A DNA stretch of 5,993 nt from an uncultured Tidjanibacter sp. (GTDB taxonomy: Bacteria; Bacteroidota; Bacteroidia; Bacteroidales; Rikenellaceae). Every line of letters starts with the position of its first letter. Positions within the stretch are counted from its first letter, which is position 1. The translations under genes and the position numbers were made by a program. This document shows, piece by piece, positions 1-4,771 of this stretch. The stretch is taken from positions 1-5,993 of the forward strand of contig CAKUKW010000130.1 in NCBI GenBank assembly GCA_934663885.1. Direction: 5' to 3'. The notes beneath the pieces were generated by a model. It worked only from the letters and a program-made list of their open reading frames with translations, was not told the DNA's origin and did no database searches.

Positions 1-50
1 GCGACAAGTACGGCCCTTTCCACTTCTGTACCTTTGATAAATTCTTCCAT
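1..50 (-). CDS. hflX: N-terminus of probable GTPase HflX (partial)
   Basis: Only the first 16 to 17 codons lie in the window, reading from an ATG at 50 toward the left edge. The peptide begins MEEFIKGTEVERAVLVA. From memory, this resembles the N-terminus of Bacteroidales HflX proteins, which open with M-(K/E)-E-F-I and then an E-x-A-V-L-V strand. HflX is a ribosome-associated GTPase that helps split stalled ribosomes; none of its G motifs fall inside the window, so the call rests on this short stretch alone. A hairpin followed by a U tract lies about 26 bases upstream of the start and may end an upstream transcript or attenuate this one. The start could be another protein with a similar first strand. 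Confidence 0.45.
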   Translation of the reverse strand, partial: MEEFIKGTEVERAVLV

Positions 51-75
51 ATAAATATTATAGCAAAATAAGTGC

Positions 76-107
76 AAAAAAGAGGGTCTCCTCCCGGAAA
101 CCCTCTT
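76..107 (-). terminator. terminator-like hairpin just upstream of the hflX-like start
   Basis: On the minus strand AAGAGGGT (107 to 100) pairs with ACCCTCTT (87 to 80) across a 12-base loop, giving an 8-bp stem that runs directly into a T tract (81 to 76). On the plus strand there is no T tract, so the element acts on minus-strand transcripts. No protein gene ends here on that strand, so it either ends a short leader or small RNA started near 140, or attenuates the hflX-like gene. Confidence 0.55.
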
Positions 108-146
108 GCCTGTTCTCAGTACAGCCTCACGGCTCTCTCCGGAACG

Positions 147-154
147 CAAAAATA
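147..154 (-). promoter_or_regulatory. candidate -7 box for a leader RNA of the hflX-like gene
   Basis: On the minus strand the sequence TATTTTTG matches the Bacteroidota -7 consensus TAnnTTTG exactly. Transcription would begin near 140 and run through two small hairpins (AGCC/GGCT and CTGT/ACAG, between about 135 and 105) into the terminator-like hairpin at 76-107. I see no good -33 TTTG at the expected distance, so this is a weak call in AT-rich DNA. Confidence 0.3.
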
Positions 155-380
155 ACAAAATCTAAACAATAAGTCTGTATTATATTTTTATTTGATGATA
201 TAATTATCTCGATTCCGGCAATATAAAATCGACTGGCAGAGTATAGGCAACCCTGACAAGTACATTATGGTGCATCCCCCTCTTGCCATCTGCGAGAGGA
301 GGCGAATATTTTTACAACTTCGTCGGAAAGGAGTTTGATTAATAATATTCATTGTAGGAAATAAGTTATTTATTTTAAAT
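155..380. other. non-coding stretch with a hairpin and possible dispersed repeat
   Basis: No convincing gene is present. A short plus-strand frame from about 247 to 342 reads STLWCIPLLPSARGG and then GEYFYNFVGKEFD before a TAA, but it has no start codon and follows a stop. The CTCTTGCCATCTGCGAGAGG core folds into a hairpin (279-286 with 292-299, five-base loop). Its one non-Watson-Crick pair is G.U on the plus strand but A.C on the minus strand, so a folded RNA would favour the plus strand. Intergenic dispersed repeats in this phylum can give such LPSARGG-like readings. Confidence 0.35.
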
Positions 381-414
381 AAAACAGCCGCCTGTTTTCG
401 CAGGCGGCTGTTTT
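381..414 (-). terminator. strong terminator of the tonB-type gene
   Basis: A perfect 14-bp inverted repeat (381-394 with 401-414, six-base loop TTTTCG) begins 18 bases after the stop codon of the minus-strand gene. The core is GC-rich (CAGCCGCCTG) and the outer four pairs are A-T on both sides, so it can terminate in either direction. It insulates tonB from the region to the left. Confidence 0.85.
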
Positions 415-432
415 ATTATATATCCGTGCTTG

Positions 433-1113
433 TTATTGCAGAGTGAACTCTATGGGCATATTGTAACGAAGCCTTACGGGTACGTTACGCTGGCGTGCCG
501 GCTCCCACTTCGGAGAGGTCTGGAGCACCTTTACCGCCGCGTCGGATAGAAGTTTATCGGGAGAGCGTACGACCTGGATATTGGTTAGCGAACCATCCCT
601 TTCTATAACGAAGACCACGTTCACAGTACCCTGGATACCGTTTTCCTTGGCTGCGTCGGGATATACTATCCTCCTCTGCACCCAGTTGCGGAATTCGGGA
701 AGACCTCCTCCCTGGAACGAAGGCATCACTTCGGCGGTATAGAGCGGGGCGTCTTCTTCAATCTCCTCCACTTCAACGGCCACCTGCGTCAATACGATCT
801 CATCTTCCGCAAATTCCACGAAGTCGAAATTGGTGGTGATCTTCGTATCGTTCTTCACGACGTCGATGAAGTCTGCGATCACATTTATCGTCTGCTGAAC
901 TGTCTCCTGCTTGGGAGGCTCTTCCATGGTAATCTCGACCATTTCTATTTCATCGATATTCCCCTGGAAAATGCCCGAGGTGTCAATAACTTTTTCGCTC
1001 TGGCTGATGCTGAAAGCGGCAATTACCACTACCAGGGCGATTACGAGGCCTATTTCAAGGAAGAGTCCCCTTCTTTTGCCTACGTCTACTTTAGGATTTT
1101 TTTTCGGTTCCAT
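433..1113 (-). CDS. tonB: TonB-family energy transducer (226 aa)
   Basis: This is a TonB-type protein that would couple the inner-membrane proton gradient, with ExbB and ExbD, to outer-membrane TonB-dependent receptors. I start it at the ATG at 1113 (MEPKKNPKVD), because the in-frame upstream ATG at 1176 would add an unrelated stretch overlapping the promoter. A basic cytoplasmic start (KKNPKVDVGKRR) is followed by one membrane helix at residues 17-36. An acidic linker at about 50-125 contains EEPPKQE rather than the long Pro-Lys repeats of E. coli TonB. The C-terminal TonB domain spans 130-226, with MPSFQGG, YP at 151-152, QGTV at 161-164 and the final PKWEPAR...MPIEF strands. It stands alone, with its own promoter region and terminator. 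No exbB or exbD is visible. Bacteroidales usually carry several TonB paralogues, so which receptor it serves cannot be told. Confidence 0.9.
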   Translation of the reverse strand: MEPKKNPKVDVGKRRGLFLEIGLVIALVVVIAAFSISQSEKVIDTSGIFQGNIDEIEMVEITMEEPPKQETVQQTINVIADFIDVVKNDTKITTNFDFVEFAEDEIVLTQVAVEVEEIEEDAPLYTAEVMPSFQGGGLPEFRNWVQRRIVYPDAAKENGIQGTVNVVFVIERDGSLTNIQVVRSPDKLLSDAAVKVLQTSPKWEPARQRNVPVRLRYNMPIEFTLQ

Positions 1114-1162
1114 ATAGTTTAGTTTTATGTTTTGCGTTCTACTACATTTGGGTTTATCCTCA

Positions 1163-1170
1163 CAAATATA
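1163..1170 (-). promoter_or_regulatory. -7 box of the tonB-type gene
   Basis: On the minus strand TATATTTG matches TAnnTTTG exactly. Transcription would start near 1156, giving a leader of about 43 bases before the ATG at 1113. The -33 region is poor (no TTTG about 20 bases upstream). A second exact TATATTTG lies further out at 1242 to 1235 on the same strand, so there may be two promoters. A 7-bp inverted repeat, GCAAGCC/GGCTTGC (1173-1179 with 1194-1200), sits just upstream of the nearer box, where a regulator could bind. Confidence 0.5.
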
Positions 1171-1242
1171 ATGCAAGCCGGGATGCAGGGTCAGGCTTGC
1201 TCGGACTATGCTGAAGCTTAGCTTATATATTCAGCAAATATA

Positions 1243-1435
1243 AGGATAAAAAATAAAAAATGAAGAAAGGCATATCTTTTTGCGTAAAATTGAGAACAAG
1301 GTGTTCAATATTGTAAGGTGCTGTTTGCGGGTCACGAAAAATACCCTATATTTAGGGAATATAGGATGCACCTCGGAAAAACTGTAAACAAGTTTGCATT
1401 TTTCTCTCGGCTTTCATTATATTTGCACCCTGTAA
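1243..1435. other. intergenic region between tonB and tRNA-Ala, with a composite dyad
   Basis: No coding sequence is seen. The most ordered part is 1316-1373: an outer 6-bp pair, AGGTGC (1316-1321) with GCACCT (1368-1373), encloses an 8-bp inverted repeat, CCTATATT (1345-1352) with AATATAGG (1358-1365). The inner part can also pair as CCCTA (1344-1348) with TAGGG (1353-1357). The remainder is the tRNA promoter on the right and AT-rich DNA on the left. Confidence 0.5.
1393..1425 (+). promoter_or_regulatory. promoter of tRNA-Ala
   Basis: A -33 TTTG (1393-1396) and a -7 TATATTTG (1418-1425) are separated by 21 bases. Both match the Bacteroidota housekeeping promoter, and the expected start near 1431 falls just before the mature tRNA at 1436. 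Confidence 0.75.
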
Positions 1436-1509
1436 GGGGAATTAGCTCAGTTGGCTAGAGCGTTTGAATGGCATTCAAAAGGTCACCGGTTCGATTCCGG
1501 TATTCTCCA
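1436..1509 (+). tRNA. tRNA-Ala, anticodon GGC
   Basis: The full cloverleaf is visible. The acceptor stem is GGGGAAT (1436-1442) with ATTCTCC (1502-1508), the D stem GCTC/GAGC, the anticodon stem TTTGA (1463-1467) with TCAAA (1475-1479), and the T stem ACCGG/CCGGT with loop TTCGATT (1490-1496). The seven-base anticodon loop ATGGCAT reads GGC, for alanine GCC and GCU codons. The acceptor stem has the G3.U70 wobble that is the main identity signal for alanyl-tRNA synthetase, and the loop has the A32-U38 pair known to be kept in this isoacceptor. The discriminator base is A1509. CCA is not encoded (CGA follows), so it must be added by the nucleotidyltransferase. The gene is a single unit with its own promoter and terminator. 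Confidence 0.97.
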
Positions 1510-1511
1510 CG

Positions 1512-1539
1512 AAAGGCCGCCCTCGGGAGCGGTCTTTTT
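1512..1539 (+). terminator. terminator of tRNA-Ala
   Basis: AAAGGCCGC (1512-1520) pairs with GCGGTCTTT (1529-1537) across an eight-base loop, with one G.U pair, and the stem continues into a T tract (1535-1539). It begins two bases after the tRNA. Confidence 0.85.
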
Positions 1540-1671
1540 GTTTTATATTGTTCGTTATCATCTGTCGTTATATTGTTGTTGCCGGGCTTTCCATAACGTC
1601 AAAGAACCTTCTTTTACCATATAGATGGCAGCCCTTCATAAATTCCATAAACAAATTCATATTTTTATTAA

Positions 1672-1679
1672 TAATTTTG
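1672..1679 (+). promoter_or_regulatory. candidate -7 box of rlmN
   Basis: TAATTTTG matches TAnnTTTG exactly and lies 19 bases before the rlmN ATG, which would leave a leader of only about 13 bases. No TTTG is seen at the -33 distance. The rest of the space between the tRNA terminator and rlmN (1540-1671) shows no other feature. Confidence 0.35.
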
Positions 1680-1698
1680 TGACAATATTCAATGACCG

Positions 1699-2712
1699 AT
1701 GAAAAGGCTCCTTTACGGATATAACATAAATGAACTGCAGGAGGTTGCGGCCGCTCTCGGTATGCCCCGTTTTACTGCCGGACAGATGGCTTTATGGCTA
1801 TATAAAAAAGGGGTTGAGGATATTTCGGAAATGACCGACATATCGATTAAAAACAGGGAACTGCTCTCGGCGGATTATGAGGTGGGGCTTTCGGCGCCGC
1901 TTTCGGTAGCCGTTTCCCGCGACGGTACTAAGAAATACCTGTATAAAACTGGAGACGCTCATTTTGTAGAATCAGCCTATATTCCCGAACTCGACCGGGC
2001 AACACTATGCGTATCATCGCAGGCAGGGTGCCGCATGGGCTGCGATTTCTGCATGACGGGCAGGCAAGGCTTCGCGTCTAACCTCTCGGCGAACGAGATA
2101 CTGAACCAGATTGCCTCCCTTCCCGAAAAGGAGACGCTGACCAATGTGGTGTTCATGGGAATGGGCGAGCCGCTCGACAATACTGATAATGTCCTGCGAG
2201 CGCTGGAGGTGATGACCTCCGAATGGGGATACGGCTGGAGCCCGACGCGCATCACCGTTTCGACGATAGGTGTAATTCCCGAGTTAAAGAAGTTTCTCGA
2301 CTCGACTTCGGTGCACGTGGCCGTGAGCCTCCATAATCCATTTTCCGTTCAGCGCGCCGCCATAATGCCGGTGGAGAAGGTGTGGCCCGTTAATGAAGTG
2401 GTCGCGCTACTCAGGCAATACGATTTCAGCCACCAGAGGAGGGTCAGTTTCGAATATATAGTCATGGCGGGCATGAACGATACTCCTGCCCACGTTAAAG
2501 AGCTGGCACGCCTGCTCGACAGCCTTAAATGCCGTATCAACCTTATCCGTTTCCATAAGATCCCGGACTCGCCGTACTTCAGCCCTCCCGACTCGGAGAT
2601 GATCCGTTTCCGCGACGCACTGTCGGCGAAGGGCATCACGACCACAATCCGCACCTCGCGCGGCGAAGACATACAGGCTGCATGCGGCCTGCTCTCGACA
2701 ATGGAAAAATAA
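1699..2712 (+). CDS. rlmN: 23S rRNA (adenine2503-C2)-methyltransferase RlmN (337 aa)
   Basis: RlmN is a radical SAM enzyme that methylates C2 of A2503 in 23S rRNA; in E. coli it also methylates A37 of certain tRNAs. An N-terminal helical domain contains the family signature GMPRFTAGQMALWLYKKG (residues 21-38). The radical SAM core has the [4Fe-4S] motif C111-x3-C115-x2-C118, in the context SSQAGCRMGCDFC. The catalytic cysteine pair is present: C104 in TLCVSSQ, equivalent to E. coli C118, and C329 in GEDIQAACG, equivalent to E. coli C355, which forms the methyl-carrying mixed disulfide. GMGEP (154-158) and SLHNP (210-214) match SAM-binding parts of the fold. Length is close to the family norm and the gene looks intact. 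An overlapping ATG at 1692 is out of frame, so ATG 1699 is used. GC is high, unlike the genes that follow. Confidence 0.97.
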   Translation: MKRLLYGYNINELQEVAAALGMPRFTAGQMALWLYKKGVEDISEMTDISIKNRELLSADYEVGLSAPLSVAVSRDGTKKYLYKTGDAHFVESAYIPELDRATLCVSSQAGCRMGCDFCMTGRQGFASNLSANEILNQIASLPEKETLTNVVFMGMGEPLDNTDNVLRALEVMTSEWGYGWSPTRITVSTIGVIPELKKFLDSTSVHVAVSLHNPFSVQRAAIMPVEKVWPVNEVVALLRQYDFSHQRRVSFEYIVMAGMNDTPAHVKELARLLDSLKCRINLIRFHKIPDSPYFSPPDSEMIRFRDALSAKGITTTIRTSRGEDIQAACGLLSTMEK

Positions 2713-2720
2713 CCCCTTTT

Positions 2721-2751
2721 TTTGTATTTTAAAAAGATCTTATTATATTAG
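2721..2751 (+). promoter_or_regulatory. candidate promoter of the lipoprotein module
   Basis: TTTG (2721-2724) and TATATTAG (2744-2751) are 19 bases apart. The second differs from TAnnTTTG at one position. The start would be near 2758, leaving a leader of 50 to 80 bases before gene A. No hairpin terminator for rlmN is seen between the genes, so read-through from rlmN is also possible. Confidence 0.35.
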
Positions 2752-2836
2752 CATTCAGTTATTTGTTTTAATGACCGTTTTGGTTAACCCCTAAAACCGA
2801 AATTACTGCTTATGAAAAGATTTTCTTTGTTTACAA

Positions 2837-3568
2837 GTGTTTCTTGTATTCTCACTTCTGCTGATATCCGGCTGTATGAGAAAAACCGCGCCTGCCCGAT
2901 TTGATAATGATGGCTTCAACAGAACACTTGTGCAGGTTTACGAGAACTTCGGTTCTTTAGGTGGAGCCACCAGGTCTTACGACTTCAACGACCCGGCGGA
3001 TTGGGACGCCTATATGGAAGAGTTAGAAATACTTGTTTCGTGGCTTCAGAACATCGCCACAGAATACGAGGTATGTGAGATAGTCGAAAATTCACCTTAT
3101 TATAAGAATACCGAAATGTTCGGCGACATTGCTGCAAGAGAATTTAACCAAAACGAACGCCGGCAATTTATTGATGAAAACGCTACACCGGAATTTAAAC
3201 TCATATATTCCCAGATTATCAATGATATTACTGAGTTTAGTATCCAATATGTGATTGAAAACAGTGACCTGTTGCCGAACGAGAAATTGGCATTCGCGGC
3301 CTGCATATCATTTTCTAACGATTGGAATAACGTATTTTCCACTAGAGGTTTAGATGCTTGCGATAAACAATTTAATAAGGATATGAGTAAATGTCACGGC
3401 GACACATTAGGCCAGGCAATTGTATGCGTTATTATTGGGGTGGCTTTTCCTGTTACTGCAGGGGGAGCGGCGTATGGTGTATTGGATGCATTCCGTGATT
3501 ATCAGAAATGTACAGATAATGCATGGGCCACCTTTAAAAATTGCAAGGCCAATTCCGTTGCGCATTAG
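2837..3568 (+). CDS. A: predicted lipoprotein with C-terminal four-cysteine hydrophobic domain (243 aa)
   Basis: I do not recognise the family. The N-terminus is a hydrophobic stretch ending in the lipobox L-I-S-G-C13, so it should be exported and lipid-anchored at C13. The start is uncertain: GTG 2837 gives a signal peptide with no basic residues. An ATG at 2812 (MKRFSLFT) would supply them but is one base out of frame. Residues about 25-140 are soluble, mostly helical and acidic. The motif LLPNEKLAF (145-153) leads into a C-terminal domain with C175-x10-C186, a Gly/Ala-rich hydrophobic segment (about 190-214, including GVAFPVTAGGAAYG) and C225-x10-C236. The same motif and exact cysteine spacing recur in A' downstream. 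B follows after 46 bases. A membrane-active secreted effector is a reasonable guess, not a conclusion. Codons are AT-rich compared with rlmN. Confidence 0.8.
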   Translation: MFLVFSLLLISGCMRKTAPARFDNDGFNRTLVQVYENFGSLGGATRSYDFNDPADWDAYMEELEILVSWLQNIATEYEVCEIVENSPYYKNTEMFGDIAAREFNQNERRQFIDENATPEFKLIYSQIINDITEFSIQYVIENSDLLPNEKLAFAACISFSNDWNNVFSTRGLDACDKQFNKDMSKCHGDTLGQAIVCVIIGVAFPVTAGGAAYGVLDAFRDYQKCTDNAWATFKNCKANSVAH

Positions 3569-3614
3569 GTATTGTTATAAAATAATATTTATAAAAAAGT
3601 TCATTATTTTTTAA

Positions 3615-4001
3615 ATGGAACATATAATAACAGGAAAAGTAAATACGGAAGGTCGTAATAAACACGCGTATAGAGTTATAACTGCACTCTTCGGAATAAC
3701 AGTTATTTTGGGGATTGTTCTCGGAATGATATTTTCCGACAGGTTTACTCTTCCATTGCAGACAATACTCTACGGTGTCTGCATGCTCTTGACATTGGGC
3801 TATTTTTTACTGGGTATGATAAAGGACAACACTGCGGATTGGGTATTACTGATATATTTTGCTTTGATAGCTTTTATTGCATTGTCTCAGGTATATAGCG
3901 CGGGTGGCTTTGGCGCGTATTTCCTTCGATCATGTTTAAATAGGATCGCTAGTGATGAGGTCCCGACGCTTTTATACAGCGTTATGTGGAATCTATTTTA
4001 G
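3615..4001 (+). CDS. B: small three-helix membrane protein (128 aa as read; C-terminus probably frameshifted)
   Basis: I recognise no family. After a polar N-terminus (MEHIITGKVNTEGRNKH) come three membrane helices at about residues 21-40, 48-69 and 75-94, with DW at 75-76 and AGGFGA at 96-101. It is a paralogue of B' (4409-4747), with the same start M-(E/K)-H, YR before helix 1, DW before helix 3 and AGG-(F/W) at the end. B' finishes AVFPAM. In B one extra G near 3917 would restore AVFPSIMFK and a TAG at 3941-3943. As read, it continues for about 25 residues that match nothing in B' and overlap the A' remnant. It follows A by 46 bases and is probably co-transcribed. An immunity or partner role toward A is inferred only from pairing and topology. 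Confidence 0.75.
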   Translation: MEHIITGKVNTEGRNKHAYRVITALFGITVILGIVLGMIFSDRFTLPLQTILYGVCMLLTLGYFLLGMIKDNTADWVLLIYFALIAFIALSQVYSAGGFGAYFLRSCLNRIASDEVPTLLYSVMWNLF

Positions 4002-4318
4002 CGAACGACGGCTTGCTTCCCAATGAAAAACTGGCATTTACGGGTTTGTTCGCATTGCTTGGTGACGAGCAGACCGACAACGGCGGCACAAGGGGAGAAG
4101 GCGGCTGTTCGGGTGAATACACCAGCGATAAGATGTTCTGCCAATTATATCTGGGAATAAAACTACTTGTAATAGGCGGAACTGCGATAGCAATCCCCGG
4201 AACAATTCTCACTGCCTATTGGACGGTAGAGCCATCTCTGGACTCTTATAAAGAATGTATGGATAAAGCTTTGGTCACATATAAAGACTGCCTGGCGAAC
4301 GAAGTGTTAAAAGATTAG
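3986..4318 (+). CDS. A': N-terminally truncated paralogue of A (C-terminal domain only, 110 aa)
   Basis: This is a second copy of the A C-terminal domain without signal peptide or N-terminal domain. From a GTG at 3986 it has LLPNEKLAF at residues 10-18, C41-x10-C52, a hydrophobic segment at about 56-79 (LGIKLLVIGGTAIAIPG) and C91-x10-C102. The 38-residue gap between the cysteine pairs is identical to A. Similarity to A extends upstream of the GTG (FIQRYV encoded from 3971), and a TGA at 3956-3958 closes the frame, so GTG is a start of convenience and the original start has been lost. There is no export signal, so if made it would stay cytoplasmic or insert through its hydrophobic segment. It may be a decaying copy or an orphan domain cassette. 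B' follows 90 bases later. Confidence 0.6.
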   Translation: MESILANDGLLPNEKLAFTGLFALLGDEQTDNGGTRGEGGCSGEYTSDKMFCQLYLGIKLLVIGGTAIAIPGTILTAYWTVEPSLDSYKECMDKALVTYKDCLANEVLKD

Positions 4319-4408
4319 TAAGTGGGGCGATTTTATGTACCGTCCGTTGTGAGTATAGGGCAAGCAACCGTAAAATCTTTTCTATGCATAATTAAAAATA
4401 TTTCTACT

Positions 4409-4747
4409 ATGAAACATATGTTTTCAAGCGCGTTCAACTTCAAGAAAGTAATGAAAACGGACAAATATTATCGTGCTATGACGATTATTGAGTTGTTCGT
4501 TTCCCTGCTTGCGGTATTTGCGGTAATAATGAAACGTATTCCGTCGATGAAGGACTTTGCATGGTCTGTATTTTTAATTTGCGCTTTTCTAACTATACTT
4601 CTAGTCTTTGTATTTTTTATCGTACGGATAGTAAAAGCTAAAGTCGTCGACTGGTCGCAAATTTTCTTTATTATAGTTTGGTCGGCATTAGTACTGATTT
4701 TAGTACACGACGCCGGAGGCTGGAGTGCGGTATTTCCGGCCATGTAA
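4409..4747 (+). CDS. B': small three-helix membrane protein, paralogue of B (112 aa)
   Basis: I choose ATG 4409 (MKHMFSSAFN) because it aligns with the start of B (MEHIITGK), rather than the in-frame GTG at 4322, which adds 29 unrelated residues. Membrane helices are predicted at about 23-41, 51-74 and 84-100. Shared with B are YR before helix 1, basic residues (KAK) then DW (81-82) before helix 3, and AGGWSAVF (102-109) at the C-terminus, ending PAM. GC falls to about 25% in the middle of the gene, far below rlmN. No family is recognised. It is the downstream partner of A', as B is of A. Confidence 0.7.
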   Translation: MKHMFSSAFNFKKVMKTDKYYRAMTIIELFVSLLAVFAVIMKRIPSMKDFAWSVFLICAFLTILLVFVFFIVRIVKAKVVDWSQIFFIIVWSALVLILVHDAGGWSAVFPAM

Positions 4748-4771
4748 GCTACAATATTTTTCGTGGCTTTT

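Larger units (their letters stand above)
2812..4747 (+). repeat. diverged tandem duplication of a two-gene module (A-B-A'-B')
   Basis: Two copies of a lipoprotein-plus-membrane-protein pair lie in tandem. Copy 1 is A (to 3568) and B (3615 to about 3943). Copy 2 is A' (recognisable from about 3965 to 4318) and B' (4409-4747). The copies are related at protein level but strongly diverged in DNA, so the duplication is old or the two were acquired separately. Copy 2 lacks roughly the first 135 residues of A. Confidence 0.8.

Noticed and set aside
76..140. TPP or other known riboswitch ahead of hflX, because of a CTGAGA stretch
   Set aside because: None of the other conserved TPP elements is present; the match is six bases only.
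155..380. SRP RNA, 6S RNA or tmRNA
   Set aside because: None of the conserved sequence blocks of these RNAs could be found on either strand.
433..1176. Longer TonB starting at the ATG at 1176
   Set aside because: The extra 21 residues resemble no TonB N-terminus and cover the likely promoter -7 box; ATG 1113 gives a normal basic start and membrane helix.
1490..1540. tRNA-Ala 3' end as an integration (att) site for the island
   Set aside because: No direct repeat of the tRNA 3' end was found downstream, no integrase is visible, and rlmN lies between the tRNA and the island.
1464..1682. Plus-strand open frame of 72 codons starting inside the tRNA
   Set aside because: It begins within tRNA-Ala and runs across that gene's terminator, so it is not a gene.
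3100..3342. Minus-strand open frame inside A
   Set aside because: A shadow of A with no recognisable motif and no promoter.
4322..4408. GTG start for B' at 4322
   Set aside because: The added residues have no counterpart in B, whereas ATG 4409 aligns with the B start.
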